A stretch of DNA of 64,000 bases, taken from Pseudomonadota bacterium (lineage in GTDB: Bacteria > Pseudomonadota > Alphaproteobacteria > Micropepsales > Micropepsaceae). Shown in pieces: positions 38,710 to 48,044 of the stretch (its first letter is position 1; each line of letters opens with the position of its first letter). Location of the stretch: NCBI GenBank assembly GCA_021851325.1, contig JAJZDZ010000009.1:1-64000 (forward strand), read 5' to 3'. Both the position numbers and the translations under genes were made by a program. The notes below the pieces were generated by a model. That model was given only the letters and a program-made list of their open reading frames with translations, was not told where the DNA came from and did not search any database.

Positions 38710-39860
38710 TCGCTCGCCCCTACGCCACGGCCCGTCGCACCCTCTCGCTCTCCGACAAGCTGATGGAGATCAACTGGGGCCTTGTGATGCTCATCACCGT
38801 CATCGCCTGTGTGGGCTTTGCGATGATGTATTCCGTGGCCGGTGGCCACCTGTCGCCCTGGGCGGGCAAGCAGATGGTCCGCTTTGTTGCCGGGCTCGTG
38901 ATCATGGTGGCGATTGCCTGCGTCGATATCCGGACCTGGATGGAATGGGCCTATCCCGCCTATGCCCTGGCGCTGCTGCTGCTTGTTGCGACCACTGTGG
39001 TCGGCAAGGTGGGTGGCCTCGGGGCGCAGCGCTGGATCGCCTTGGGCCCGGTCGAGCTGCAGCCTTCGGAACTGATGAAGATCAGCCTGGTGCTTGCGCT
39101 CGCCCGTTACCTGCACGGCCTTGGTGTCGAGGAAGTTTCGTCGCCGACCAAACTCGCCATTCCGCTGGCGATGATCGGAGTACCGGTGGTGCTGGTGCTG
39201 ATGCAGCCCAATCTCGGCACGGCCACGATCATCGGCCTCAACGGAGTATCCCTGCTGTTTCTTGCCGGCCTCTCGTGGTGGTGGATCCTGCCTGCACTCG
39301 GTGGTGCGATCGCATCGGTGCCGATTGCCTGGCGGTTTCTGCACCCCTATCAAAAGCAGCGGATTTTGACCTTCCTTAACCCCGCGCGCGATGCGCTTGG
39401 CGCCGGATGGAACATATCCCAGGCGGAAATTGCACTTGGCTCCGGCGGGCTTCTGGGCAAGGGGTTCCTGCATGGTACCCAGAGCCGCCTCAATTTCCTG
39501 CCAGAAAAGCAGACTGACTTCATCTGGACCGTAATCGGCGAGGAGTTTGGCCTGATCGGCTGCATCGCTTTGCTCGTGCTGTTTGCGGTTGTGATTGGCT
39601 ATGGGGTACGCATAGCAATGTCGTCGCGTAGCCAGTTTGGCCGTCTCCTTGCCATCGGTGTGACGCTCAATTTCTTCTTCTACATCATGATCAATGCCTC
39701 GATGGTGATGGGGCTTATTCCGGTGGTTGGCATTCCCATGCCGCTGATTTCCTACGGTGGAACGGCCATGCTCTCGGTGATGGTGGGCTTTGGCCTTCTG
39801 CTCAGCGTGCATGTCCACCGCCAGGTCGAAATACCCCGCGGTTCGGGCTCCATACTTTGA
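38706..39860 (+). CDS. rodA: Rod shape-determining protein RodA (SEDS glycosyltransferase)
   Basis: 384 residues, ten or so membrane segments. SEDS motifs appear: GPVELQPSELMKISLVLALARYLHG, MQPNLGTA (catalytic-region Asp is the QPDLGT position, here Asn), FLNPARDALGAGWNISQAEIALGSGGLLGKG, PEKQTDFIWTVIGEEFGL, and GIPMPLISYGGTAM near the end. RodA polymerises glycan strands with PBP2. It overlaps mrdA by four bases. The Asn in QPNLGTA where many SEDS proteins have Asp is visible; it also occurs in other family members as I recall, so I do not treat it as a defect. Confidence 0.94.
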   Translation: MIARPYATARRTLSLSDKLMEINWGLVMLITVIACVGFAMMYSVAGGHLSPWAGKQMVRFVAGLVIMVAIACVDIRTWMEWAYPAYALALLLLVATTVVGKVGGLGAQRWIALGPVELQPSELMKISLVLALARYLHGLGVEEVSSPTKLAIPLAMIGVPVVLVLMQPNLGTATIIGLNGVSLLFLAGLSWWWILPALGGAIASVPIAWRFLHPYQKQRILTFLNPARDALGAGWNISQAEIALGSGGLLGKGFLHGTQSRLNFLPEKQTDFIWTVIGEEFGLIGCIALLVLFAVVIGYGVRIAMSSRSQFGRLLAIGVTLNFFFYIMINASMVMGLIPVVGIPMPLISYGGTAMLSVMVGFGLLLSVHVHRQVEIPRGSGSIL

Positions 39861-39930
39861 GCATTGATGATGGACAGGGTAGGGCGAGCATGATACATGC
39901 CCGCTTCTTCTTCGGCCCGTGGGCCCGAGG

Positions 39931-40006
<76 letters not shown>

Positions 40007-40472
40007 ATCAAATCAAAGACTTATGATTTAATGGGGTGGCCCCAATCGGCGCTTGGGGACATTTCGGGGTAGCGCGGGCCCTAACTGCCCAACTGCAGCG
40101 ACAAAATTCTTGAAATCGGCTTCATCGCTCGGTGCGGATGGCATCTCTGAGGCCTGTCCCGTCCCCAAAGGAGGTGGTCTCCTATCAATGCCCGTGATAG
40201 CGGGCACGGCTGATACTTGCGAGTTGGCCCATGCCGTTGCTTCCGGGCCGGTCGCGCGCCGGTGACATCCTCATAACTTCAATGAGGGCATGGACGCCGT
40301 CCCACCAGGCTCGCCGCTCTCTGGTGTTGTGCTCCTACTTGCTGCAAGGCTTGCTGAAAATCGGCTACGGAGTGTGACCGCTGGAGGCGCAGTGTTTGGG
40401 TGCAGCATTGGTCAGGGGTTGAACCCGCCACTAAGCACCATATAATACTTTTCAGCCATATAGCGTGCAGGG
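40007..40472. other. Gene-poor interval after tRNA-Lys
   Basis: No gene is supported. TGGGG-TGG-CCCCA at 40032-40044 could be a weak terminator hairpin for the tRNA. The rest shows no family-like frame on either strand and no integrase remnant I can recognise. I did not find a copy of the tRNA 3' end elsewhere in the window. Confidence 0.4.
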
Positions 40473-40694
40473 ATGGCCGTGACCGTTCGCAAAACCAGGC
40501 AACGTTCTGCGCATTTGTGGATCTACGTCCTTACGCTCAGTTGTATAACACTGATTCCTTTGGGATGGTATTTGCTGAAGCCTTGGTGGCCTTGGGAGCA
40601 TTCGCTATTGGCGGCCGTACTGGGAGCAACCGCCGTGCTGGTCGCGCGTGTTGCAACGCGCATCGTTGGCAGTTCCAATACGCGCGCTGAGTAA
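40473..40694 (+). CDS. Small hypothetical membrane protein
   Basis: 73 residues: a basic N-terminus (MAVTVRKTRQR), a hydrophobic segment about 14-32, a WWPWEH turn, a second hydrophobic segment about 46-62, and a charged tail. Two membrane passes with positive N-terminus make it look like a genuine small inner-membrane protein. I do not recognise a family. The ribosome site is weak, with GCAGGG just before the ATG. It stands alone between the tRNA and the sigma54 activator gene. It could be chance, but composition and topology argue for a gene. Confidence 0.5.
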   Translation: MAVTVRKTRQRSAHLWIYVLTLSCITLIPLGWYLLKPWWPWEHSLLAAVLGATAVLVARVATRIVGSSNTRAE

Positions 40695-41008
40695 CCAGAC
40701 CCTACATTTGTTCGCCGACGCTATCGGGTCAAGAGTTGCTCCTCGACCTGGCCATCTCTGAGCTTTTCTGAGGCGGGGTGCCCCCACCCAGTTCCGGACA
40801 CCTGGACGTGGAAAACTGCTTCGTTCCGCCCCTTCGATGACGAACACGGGAGTGACGTGGTTCGGTCAGTATGTGGAACGCACGCCATCATAGGCTGCGT
40901 CCGCAACGGCGAAAGCAAATACCTGAGCCCGTTGTACCAACCGACGTTCCCGCAAAATCATTGTCAAGGTAATGCAGGCACCGCAGCGTTACCTAGGCGC
41001 AGGCAGTC
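40695..41008. other. Gene-free spacer downstream of the sigma54 activator gene
   Basis: I see no gene, RNA or clear terminator here. Short open frames have no family features and poor starts. Confidence 0.35.
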
Positions 41009-42988
41009 TTAAGGTGATGGTCGCAGCGCGCGGTAGATGGTGTTGCGTGAGACGCCAAGCGCGCGCGCCGCGGCCGAGATGTTTCCATCATGACGCTGCA
41101 GCGCTGCTGCTACCGCTCCTGCGCGCAGCGCCCGCAAACCCGCTTCATCGCCGGGATCCGGATCGTAGGGTGCATTTGAGCGATCCTGCAGCGGAAGATC
41201 TTCGAGGAGATCCTCCGGTAACTCGGCCAGACCGATAAGGCAGGTATCCCGGGCCATAATGGCGGCGGTGCGCAGCATATTGGTGAGCTGACGAATATTG
41301 CCTGGCCAGTGGTAGCGCCGGAATGCTTCGAATACCTCCGGAGCGATCTTGAGCATGGCACCGCCTTGGGCGGAAAGAATGCGCGCGATGAGAGTCTCAA
41401 TGTCCGTGCGTTCACGCAAGGCCGGCAGGCGAACCACCAGCCCGTTCAAACGGTAGTAAAGATCCTGGCGGAATTCTCCGCGCCGCATCATGTCCTTGAG
41501 ATCGCGATGCGTGGCGCAGATGACGGTGATGTCAACCGGACGTTCCCGGGTTGCCCCGAGCGGCAATACCACCCGTTCCTGCAGGACACGCAGCAGACGG
41601 GTCTGCAGCGTCAGCGGCATGTCGCCGATTTCATCGAGAAACAGCGTGCCACCGTCGGCCAGAAGAATCTTCCCCGGACTGCCACGCCGCCGAGCCCCGG
41701 TGAACGCACCTTCTTCGTAGCCGAACAGCTCGGACTCGATCAGCGATTCGGGAAGGGAGGCACAGTCGATGGCAACGAACGGCCCGGAGCGTCGCTCCGA
41801 TTCGCTGTGAATGGCATGTGCCAGCAGTTCCTTACCCGTGCCGGTTTCGCCAAGGATGATGGTCGGGATGGCATGGCCCCGTGTCATGCGCAGCTTGCCG
41901 ATCACCGCGGCGATCGCCGGATCGCCGGTATCGAGATCGGCCAGCGTCGGCTCGCCGCTGGGCGCGGCCTTTGCACTGCCGCTCCGGCTTGCCCGTGTAT
42001 CGCTCTCCGACCCAAGGTCCGTCTTTGGCCTGTCGGACCCGCACGCCGTCTCCGCCGGTATCGCCTTATGGAGGCCGTCACCACAATTGACCTCGATGCG
42101 TGCGAGCAGCGCCTGCCCATTGCGTAAATTTAGCCGCACCAGAGCGCCCGCGGTACCACGCCGCTGCAGCAGTGCCGGCACGTCAATGTCGAACAGTGAT
42201 ACCAGTGAGTGTTCGGTAATCTGTCTGGTGTCACCCTTGATGCCGAGGAGCGCCAGCGCATTGGGATTGGCCGCAAGCACCCGTCCATGGGCATCGAATG
42301 CGACGATGCCTTCAAGCAGCGTACCGAGCAGTTCGGGGCGGGCATGAAAGTGGACCCGCAGGGCGTCCGAAAAGGCCTCAATGAACAGCTGGTTCTCGAT
42401 CATGCGCGTCGACATGCGAACCAGTTCCATGGTGTGGGGATGATAGTGCTCCTGGGGCCCGGACACGTCGAGCGCGCCGATCAATTCCCCGCGCGGACCG
42501 ATGATCGGGCAGCACGAGCAGGTCAGAATGCGATTGACCGAAAGAATATGCTCATCCCCGTGTACCAGGGTCGCGCGTCGGTCCGCGAGTGCGGTACCGA
42601 TGGCATTGGTTCCCTTGCTGTCTTCCGACCAGAGAACGCCGGGTTTGAGCGCGACCTGCTCGGCCTTCTGCAGAAAATCACCGTTGCCGAGGGAATGCAT
42701 GATCAGACCGCGCTGGTCGGTGAGCAGAACCACGCTATGGGTATTGAGGATCTGCTGGTGCAGCAGCTCCATCACCGGTTGGGCATGGGTAAACAGGGAC
42801 CGGTGCTGTTCTGCCAGTTCGACGAGCGCACTGCGACTGAGCGCGCTGTAATCCGGTCGCAAGCGCTCTGATAGTCCCAGCCTGCGTGCCCGTTCATGCC
42901 ACAGGGACACTACTTCAGCCCGCTCGGCAACCGGCAGTGCCGCCCCTGGGTTTAGCGCCGACTGCATGACAGTCGATCCGTTTCCCAT
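41009..42988 (-). CDS. Sigma54-dependent transcriptional activator (AcoR-like: GAF, AAA+, Fis HTH)
   Basis: 659 residues. An N-terminal GAF-type sensor (about 65-215; [35 protein letters not shown]) and a PAS-like stretch precede the AAA+ domain (about 355-595). Walker A GETGTGKE is near 380, the sigma54 contact loop GAFTGA near 423, and Walker [14 protein letters not shown] near 442. A Fis-type HTH ([20 protein letters not shown]) ends the chain. This is the architecture of AcoR-type acetoin/alcohol regulators. The divergent alcohol and aldehyde dehydrogenase genes nearby have strong -24/-12 promoters, so it very probably activates them. Confidence 0.93.
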   Translation of the reverse strand: MGNGSTVMQSALNPGAALPVAERAEVVSLWHERARRLGLSERLRPDYSALSRSALVELAEQHRSLFTHAQPVMELLHQQILNTHSVVLLTDQRGLIMHSLGNGDFLQKAEQVALKPGVLWSEDSKGTNAIGTALADRRATLVHGDEHILSVNRILTCSCCPIIGPRGELIGALDVSGPQEHYHPHTMELVRMSTRMIENQLFIEAFSDALRVHFHARPELLGTLLEGIVAFDAHGRVLAANPNALALLGIKGDTRQITEHSLVSLFDIDVPALLQRRGTAGALVRLNLRNGQALLARIEVNCGDGLHKAIPAETACGSDRPKTDLGSESDTRASRSGSAKAAPSGEPTLADLDTGDPAIAAVIGKLRMTRGHAIPTIILGETGTGKELLAHAIHSESERRSGPFVAIDCASLPESLIESELFGYEEGAFTGARRRGSPGKILLADGGTLFLDEIGDMPLTLQTRLLRVLQERVVLPLGATRERPVDITVICATHRDLKDMMRRGEFRQDLYYRLNGLVVRLPALRERTDIETLIARILSAQGGAMLKIAPEVFEAFRRYHWPGNIRQLTNMLRTAAIMARDTCLIGLAELPEDLLEDLPLQDRSNAPYDPDPGDEAGLRALRAGAVAAALQRHDGNISAAARALGVSRNTIYRALRPSP

Positions 42989-43112
42989 CAGCCCCCCTTC
43001 ACGGCGCGTGCAGCCTATGAATGGCGGATTTCGCCGTGGGTCTCAGCCTAATGCGGGGTTATTTGTAGCGTATAGTACGGGTTTTCCCTTAGCCCAGCAG
43101 GCTCAGGCAGCG

Positions 43113-43130
43113 CGCGGGCTCGGGCCCGCG
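43113..43130 (-). terminator. Hairpin after the cytochrome c gene
   Basis: CGCGGGC-TCGG-GCCCGCG gives a seven-base perfect stem downstream of the minus-strand cytochrome c gene and upstream of the activator gene. No T-run follows. It is a probable terminator or boundary of the dehydrogenase operon. Confidence 0.45.
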
Positions 43131-43195
43131 GCTAGCTGAACGCAAATTCATGTGCCGGTTACCTATTCGGAAGAAAGCGTTAGAGATTTGTGCCC

Positions 43196-43705
43196 TTAGG
43201 GTGACTGTTTGCAATGGGAAGAGGGGTTGCTGACTGAACCAGTCGCCGCCGGCGGGCAGGTTGCGGCAACTCCAGGGGATGCCTGAACAGCTTTCGGGCC
43301 ATGATACAGCAGCGGCACGGTGCTGCTGCTGGCCAGCTTGCTGGTCAGCGCTGACTGGCCCGCCGGGAAGCCATTTTGTCGGAGCAGAAACGCCATGATG
43401 TCCACGTACTGCTTAGGGGTGAGCGAACCTGGCGCATAGGCGGGCATGTTCACGGACATAAAAAGATAAATATCCTCGACCTTGTAGTTGGCCTTCTTCG
43501 AGGCAAAAATTGGTCCTTTCAGGGCTGGGCCAACCATCCCCTGTTCGTGTTTGCCATGGCACATGGCGCATTTCTGCTCATAGGTCGCATGTCCCGTGTG
43601 GGCTTGGGCGGCGGTGTACAGTGCCGGCACCGCCGCCTCGCCGCGCTGGCTACCCAGCGCGGCGAAGCCCAGGGATAACGCGAGCAATGCTCGACGTAAC
43701 CGCAT
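43196..43705 (-). CDS. Periplasmic c-type cytochrome
   Basis: 169 residues from the ATG at 43705. A signal peptide (RRALLALSLGFAALG, about 1-24) precedes a single haem c domain with CAMCH at 46-50 and probable axial Met87 in SVNMPAYAPGSLT. The C-terminal 50 residues are Ser/Pro-rich with two Cys. It starts 17 bases after the PQQ alcohol dehydrogenase stop, so it should be its co-transcribed periplasmic electron acceptor, analogous in role to cytochrome c550/cL. Family assignment beyond class I cytochrome c cannot be made by eye. Confidence 0.9.
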   Translation of the reverse strand: MRLRRALLALSLGFAALGSQRGEAAVPALYTAAQAHTGHATYEQKCAMCHGKHEQGMVGPALKGPIFASKKANYKVEDIYLFMSVNMPAYAPGSLTPKQYVDIMAFLLRQNGFPAGQSALTSKLASSSTVPLLYHGPKAVQASPGVAATCPPAATGSVSNPSSHCKQSP

Positions 43706-43721
43706 CAGAGCACCACTCCTC

Positions 43722-45431
43722 TCAACGCAGTGCGAAGACATAGAGGTGACCGCCGCGAGGAATACTCTTCACGACAGGAACCATCTTGCCGCCCCAGATC
43801 GGTGTACCACCGCCCCAGCCAGCAAGAATCGCTACGTACTGCTTGCCGTTGACCATGAAGGTCGAGGGCGGTGCGATGATGCCGGAGGAAAGCTTGGGGC
43901 TGCGCCACAGGATCTTGCCAGTTTGTGCATCGAAGGCATAGAGATGCCCGCGGGCCGAGCCACTGAACACCAGTCCCCCGGCCGTGCTCATTGCACCAGC
44001 ATCCCACGGCAGGGCGCTGTCGTGATTCCAGGCCTGGCGACCGGTATCGACGTTGATGGCCTGCAGCGCACCCCAGCTGTGGTCGGCCGGATCGTGCACC
44101 ACCTCGAAGCTTTCACCGAGGTAGGGCAGGCCGGCGTGGTAGAACGTCGGAGCGCCCTTCATGGTCATGCAGGTGTGCATGGTCGGCACATAGGCCATAT
44201 GTGTCTGGGGGTCTACCGAGATTGGCCACCAGTTCTTGCCGCCGAGGAAACTCGGGCAGGTGAAGATCTGCTTGGTCATGGTCGGCCGCAGCGCGTTGTT
44301 GGTGTATGGCAGGCCGTCTTTGAAGCCCTCGACCGAAGTGGCACGGGTAAACGGCTCGGCGTAGATCAGCTTGCCGTTGACCCGGTTGATTGCATAGAAC
44401 CAGCCGTTGCGGTCAGCGTGAACGATGGCCTTATATTCCTTGCCATGATAGCTCAGGCTGGTGAGCACCGGCGTGTTCACACCGTCGTAATCCCATGAGT
44501 CATGTGGCGTGTACTGGTAGTACCACTTGATCTTGCCGGTGCTTGGGTCGAGCGCCAAAAGCGAGTCGGTAAAGAGGTTCAGACCCGGGCGCAGCTTGGC
44601 GAGCCAGGGGCTGGGATTGCCGACGCCCCAGAACAGCGTATTCGTGCTCGCATCATAGGTACCGGTGAGCCAGGCCGAACCGCCGCCGTGCTTGTACATG
44701 CCTTTCGGCCAGGTGTTGCCGCCGAGATGTCCCGGGGCAGCGGTGGTCCACCGGCGCCAGAGCAGGGCACCGGTCTTCGCGTCCAGAGCCTGGATGAAGT
44801 CGCGCGCACCATACTCGCCACCTGACTCTCCGACGATGACCATGCCTTTGAGGATCATTGGCGCAAGCGTCATCGCATAGCCGACGTCGGCCGGCTTTAA
44901 CTCACGCTGCCAGACCACCTTGCCGGTCATGGCGTTCAACGCAACAACATAGTTGTCAAGCGTGGCCATGTAGACATTGTCGCCGTAGAGGGCGACACCG
45001 CGATTGACGACGTCACAGCAAACCGTCTTGAAGCCAACGCCCTTCATGGGCTTGACATACTTCCAAAGGACCTTACCGGTGACCGCATTAAGCGCGATCA
45101 GATGGTCCTTTGGGGTGGTGATGAACATGTACTGCCCATTCACGATCGGAGTTGATTCATAGCCCTGCTTCAGGTGGCTTTGGTAACTCCATACTTCATG
45201 CAGCGTGTTGACGTTCGCGGTATTGATCTGCTTGAAAGGCGCATAGCTCCGACCGGCGTAGTCCCGCCGGAACATCAGCCAGCCATTGTCGTTCTGGGCT
45301 GCAGCCAGACGGGCATTGGTGACCTGTGGATAGCCGGCAGCCAGCGCAGCTGTGGCAGGTGCTAGCGCAACGGCCAGCGAGACCCCGAGCCACAGCCGGC
45401 TGAGCCGGTGTTTTGTCTGGTTAACCTTCAT
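43722..45431 (-). CDS. PQQ-dependent alcohol dehydrogenase, lanthanide-type signature
   Basis: 569 residues from ATG 45431 (GGGGAG ahead). A signal peptide spans about 1-32 (AALAA end), then an eight-bladed quinoprotein propeller. Seen are adjacent Cys138-Cys139 (disulfide over PQQ), metal-ligand Glu206 in GGEYGARDF, Asn272 in GNPSPW, and catalytic Asp314 in HDSWDYDG. The extra Asp316, two residues after the catalytic Asp, is the signature of XoxF/PedH-type enzymes that use a lanthanide instead of calcium. It oxidises a primary alcohol in the periplasm; which alcohol is unknown. It is co-transcribed with the cytochrome c gene from a -24/-12 promoter at 45512-45529. Confidence 0.93.
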   Translation of the reverse strand: MKVNQTKHRLSRLWLGVSLAVALAPATAALAAGYPQVTNARLAAAQNDNGWLMFRRDYAGRSYAPFKQINTANVNTLHEVWSYQSHLKQGYESTPIVNGQYMFITTPKDHLIALNAVTGKVLWKYVKPMKGVGFKTVCCDVVNRGVALYGDNVYMATLDNYVVALNAMTGKVVWQRELKPADVGYAMTLAPMILKGMVIVGESGGEYGARDFIQALDAKTGALLWRRWTTAAPGHLGGNTWPKGMYKHGGGSAWLTGTYDASTNTLFWGVGNPSPWLAKLRPGLNLFTDSLLALDPSTGKIKWYYQYTPHDSWDYDGVNTPVLTSLSYHGKEYKAIVHADRNGWFYAINRVNGKLIYAEPFTRATSVEGFKDGLPYTNNALRPTMTKQIFTCPSFLGGKNWWPISVDPQTHMAYVPTMHTCMTMKGAPTFYHAGLPYLGESFEVVHDPADHSWGALQAINVDTGRQAWNHDSALPWDAGAMSTAGGLVFSGSARGHLYAFDAQTGKILWRSPKLSSGIIAPPSTFMVNGKQYVAILAGWGGGTPIWGGKMVPVVKSIPRGGHLYVFALR

Positions 45432-45511
45432 AGTCGAATACTCCCCACTGTATTGCTGACGGGCGCGACAGGTCCGGTAGCCCACCGGCAACCCGTCACA
45501 AGCCACGATCC

Positions 45512-45529
45512 TGCAAGGCACGTGCCACG
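45512..45529 (-). promoter_or_regulatory. Sigma54 (-24/-12) promoter of the PQQ alcohol dehydrogenase operon
   Basis: Minus-strand TGGCAC (45527-45522), five bases, then TTGC (45516-45513) followed by A: a full match to the TGGCAC-N5-TTGC consensus. The -12 GC is about 82 bases upstream of the dehydrogenase ATG. Confidence 0.82.
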
Positions 45530-45537
45530 CCGAGGCA

Positions 45538-45556
45538 TTGCGCAGAAGTCGCGCAA
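45538..45556. promoter_or_regulatory. Palindrome TTGCGC-N7-GCGCAA, candidate activator site
   Basis: Perfect six-base arms, nine bases upstream of the minus-strand sigma54 promoter. It shares the TTGCG/CGCAA half-site with the palindrome at 45626-45642. The position is close for an enhancer but possible. Confidence 0.45.
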
Positions 45557-45625
45557 ACATAGTCATGTTCGTGATCTCCTGGTGGTTGAAATCAAGTTTT
45601 GCAGGTGCGAAGGCAGCAGCTCAGG

Positions 45626-45642
45626 TGTTGCGCTTCGCAACA
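45626..45642. promoter_or_regulatory. Palindrome TGTTGCG-CTT-CGCAACA, candidate activator binding site
   Basis: Perfect seven-base arms around three bases. It lies about 100 bases upstream of the minus promoter and about 235 bases upstream of the plus promoter, a usual enhancer distance for a sigma54 activator. A related GCAACGTTGC palindrome lies at 45724-45733. Confidence 0.6.
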
Positions 45643-45723
45643 ATTGTCCGAAACGACTGCTACGCTGCGATACACCGCTGGCCTCTTGCTGCATGCGCGA
45701 CACGCGGGCGCGGACGTTTTCCC

Positions 45724-45733
45724 GCAACGTTGC
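45724..45733. promoter_or_regulatory. Palindrome GCAACGTTGC, candidate activator half-site pair
   Basis: A perfect ten-base palindrome of the same GCAAC/GTTGC words, about 145 bases upstream of the plus-strand sigma54 promoter. Confidence 0.4.
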
Positions 45734-45875
45734 AGGTGAGAGGCCCCGATCCCCGCGTGACGATCCGATTGCCTGTAGATCAGCTATTGCGTTTCGGCAC
45801 ACCCCTGTCGCTGCATAGCGCAACCCCTTCGCTCAAAGGCTGGTCTCAGCGAGCAGAAGTCCGCGCAGTCTGGAG

Positions 45876-45892
45876 TTGGCACGTCGCTTGCA
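45876..45892 (+). promoter_or_regulatory. Sigma54 (-24/-12) promoter of the aldehyde dehydrogenase operon
   Basis: TTGGCAC (45876-45882), five bases, then TTGCA (45888-45892), a full consensus -24/-12 element. The start codon of the aldehyde dehydrogenase is about 50 bases downstream. Confidence 0.85.
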
Positions 45893-45940
45893 GAACATCT
45901 CTTGCAAATCGTCGATTCGCGTCGACTCAACAGTGGGGCC

Positions 45941-47467
45941 ATGCTCATGTCGCTAAATCCAAGTAATCACGGACGCGTCAAAATCCAACTCAAGCCGCGC
46001 TACGAGAATTATATCGGCGGCAAGTGGGTGCCGCCGGTCAAAGGCCAGTACTTCACGAATACCACTCCGGTAACGGGTGGCGCGTTGTGCGATGTGCCAC
46101 GCTCTGGGGCCGAGGATATCGAGTTGGCCCTTGATGCGGCACATGCGGCGAAAGCTGCCTGGGGCAAGACCTCTGCGGCCGAGCGCGCGGTATTGATGAA
46201 CAAGATTGCCGACCGGATGCAGGAGAAGCTTGAATATCTTGCTACGATCGAGACCTGGGACAACGGCAAGCCGATCCGCGAGACGATGGCGGCTGATGTG
46301 CCGCTCGCGATTGACCACTGGCGTTATTTCGCCGGCTGCATCCGCGCTCAGGAAGGTGCCGTGAGCCAGATCGACGACGATACCGTGGCCTATCATTATC
46401 ACGAACCGCTCGGCGTGGTCGGGCAGATCATTCCCTGGAACTTCCCGCTCCTGATGGCGACCTGGAAGCTCGCTCCCGCGGTTGCGGCTGGCAATTGCGT
46501 GGTACTGAAGCCCGCCGAGCAGACACCACTGTCGATCCTGCTGCTGATGGAAGTGATCGGTGACCTGCTTCCGCCCGGCGTGGTGAATGTGGTGAACGGC
46601 TTCGGCGTGGAGGCTGGAAAGCCGCTTGCTTCGAGCCCGCGGATTGCCAAGATCGCCTTCACCGGCGAGACCACCACGGGCCGGCTGATCATGCAGTATG
46701 CGGCTCAGAACCTTATACCGGTAACGCTTGAACTCGGTGGCAAGTCTCCGAACGTTTTCTTCGAGGATATCTGCCGCAAGGACGATGAGTTCCTCGACAA
46801 GGCGATCGAAGGCTTTGTACTGTTCGCCCTGAACCAGGGGGAGGTCTGCACCTGCCCGTCGCGTGCGCTGATCCAGGAATCGATCTATGACAGGTTCATG
46901 GAACGGGCCCTGAAGCGTGTTGCGGCGATCAAGCAGGGCGATCCGCTTGATCCGACGACCATGATCGGTGCTCAGGCTTCCCAGGAGCAGCTCGAGAAGA
47001 TCCTCACCTACCTCGACCTCGGTAAGAAGGAAGGTGCCCAGTGCCTCGCTGGTGGCGAACGCAACCAGCTTGGGGGGGACTTCAAGGATGGCTTCTACAT
47101 CAAGCCGACGGTATTCAAAGGTCACAATCGTATGCGCATCTTCCAGGAGGAAATCTTCGGACCGGTGGTATCGGTTACGACCTTCAAGGACATGGACGAA
47201 GCGCTCGCGATCGCCAATGATACGCTCTATGGCCTCGGCGCTGGCGTGTGGTCGCGGGAAGCGAATATCTGCTACCGCATGGGCCGGGCCATAAAGGCCG
47301 GACGAGTGTGGACCAACTGCTATCATGCCTATCCGGCACATGCGGCTTTTGGTGGCTATAAACAGTCCGGTATCGGGCGCGAGACGCACAAAATGATGCT
47401 TGATCACTATCAGCAGACCAAGAACCTTCTGGTAAGCTACTCACCCAATGCACTTGGGTTCTTCTGA
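45941..47467 (+). CDS. NAD-dependent aldehyde dehydrogenase (ExaC/AcoD type)
   Basis: 508 residues. Catalytic Cys303 lies in [15 protein letters not shown] and the general-base Glu in [10 protein letters not shown]; the nucleotide-site stretch [16 protein letters not shown] and the C-terminal [30 protein letters not shown] follow the family pattern. This group oxidises acetaldehyde or longer aldehydes made from alcohols. It diverges from the PQQ alcohol dehydrogenase operon and has its own sigma54 promoter, so both steps of alcohol oxidation are likely controlled together. ATG 45941 is used; ATG 45947 is nearly as good. Confidence 0.94.
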   Translation: MLMSLNPSNHGRVKIQLKPRYENYIGGKWVPPVKGQYFTNTTPVTGGALCDVPRSGAEDIELALDAAHAAKAAWGKTSAAERAVLMNKIADRMQEKLEYLATIETWDNGKPIRETMAADVPLAIDHWRYFAGCIRAQEGAVSQIDDDTVAYHYHEPLGVVGQIIPWNFPLLMATWKLAPAVAAGNCVVLKPAEQTPLSILLLMEVIGDLLPPGVVNVVNGFGVEAGKPLASSPRIAKIAFTGETTTGRLIMQYAAQNLIPVTLELGGKSPNVFFEDICRKDDEFLDKAIEGFVLFALNQGEVCTCPSRALIQESIYDRFMERALKRVAAIKQGDPLDPTTMIGAQASQEQLEKILTYLDLGKKEGAQCLAGGERNQLGGDFKDGFYIKPTVFKGHNRMRIFQEEIFGPVVSVTTFKDMDEALAIANDTLYGLGAGVWSREANICYRMGRAIKAGRVWTNCYHAYPAHAAFGGYKQSGIGRETHKMMLDHYQQTKNLLVSYSPNALGFF

Positions 47468-47475
47468 GGTAAGCC

Positions 47476-47856
47476 ATGGATGCTGGCCGTGTCAGTGCTA
47501 CGGAAGCGGCGTTGGAGCTGATCGCCGAGCTCGTGGGGCTGCACGGCCCACTCATGTTTCATCAATCGGGGGGCTGCTGCGATGGCAGCGCCCCGATGTG
47601 CCTGCGGCGGGGTGAACTTGTGATCGGTGCGCAGGACGTTTACCTCGGCCAGATTGGTGGCCAGCCCTTTTACATGGGAGCTGCGCAGTTCGAGTACTGG
47701 CAGCACACCTACCTGATCATCGATGTGGTCCCTGGCCGTGGCGGCATGTTCTCACTTGAGGGGCCACTCGGCAGGCGCTTCATCACCCGCTCGCGGCTGT
47801 ACACTGAGGACGAGGAAGCCCTTTTGCCACCGGTCCACTACGGTCCGGTGGGGTGA
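47476..47856 (+). CDS. DUF779 family protein
   Basis: 126 residues: ATEAALELIAELVGLHGPLMFHQSGGCCDGSAPMCL near the start, with the paired Cys and later Cys typical of the DUF779 family, and FYMGAAQFEYW. Its biochemical role is not established. Members usually sit beside acetaldehyde-dehydrogenase-like genes, as here: it starts nine bases after the aldehyde dehydrogenase stop and is surely co-transcribed. The Cys/His content suggests metal binding, which is an inference. Length matches the family. Confidence 0.87.
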   Translation: MDAGRVSATEAALELIAELVGLHGPLMFHQSGGCCDGSAPMCLRRGELVIGAQDVYLGQIGGQPFYMGAAQFEYWQHTYLIIDVVPGRGGMFSLEGPLGRRFITRSRLYTEDEEALLPPVHYGPVG

Positions 47857-48044
47857 GCGTCCTCGCCTGTGGGTCAAGGGTGCTGTACGAAGGGCGCAGG
47901 CGACACGTCGGGCCAGCTCTCCTCTGCGCTAAGCATTGGTCGCGGCAAGGGTGCGCCGGGCACTCCCGGTGCCGCTCACCCGCGAGAGCCATTGAGCAGA
48001 GAGCTGGGAATTACAGTTCTAAAAGCCTGGTACCTGCTGCCGCC

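Noticed and set aside
40007-40472. Possible integrase or prophage remnant after tRNA-Lys
   Set aside because: A few short stretches look protein-like in one minus-strand frame, but there is no integrase motif, no continuous frame and no repeat of the tRNA 3' end.
45953-47407. 484-codon minus-strand frame opposite the aldehyde dehydrogenase
   Set aside because: Antisense to a gene with intact catalytic motifs; no family features of its own.
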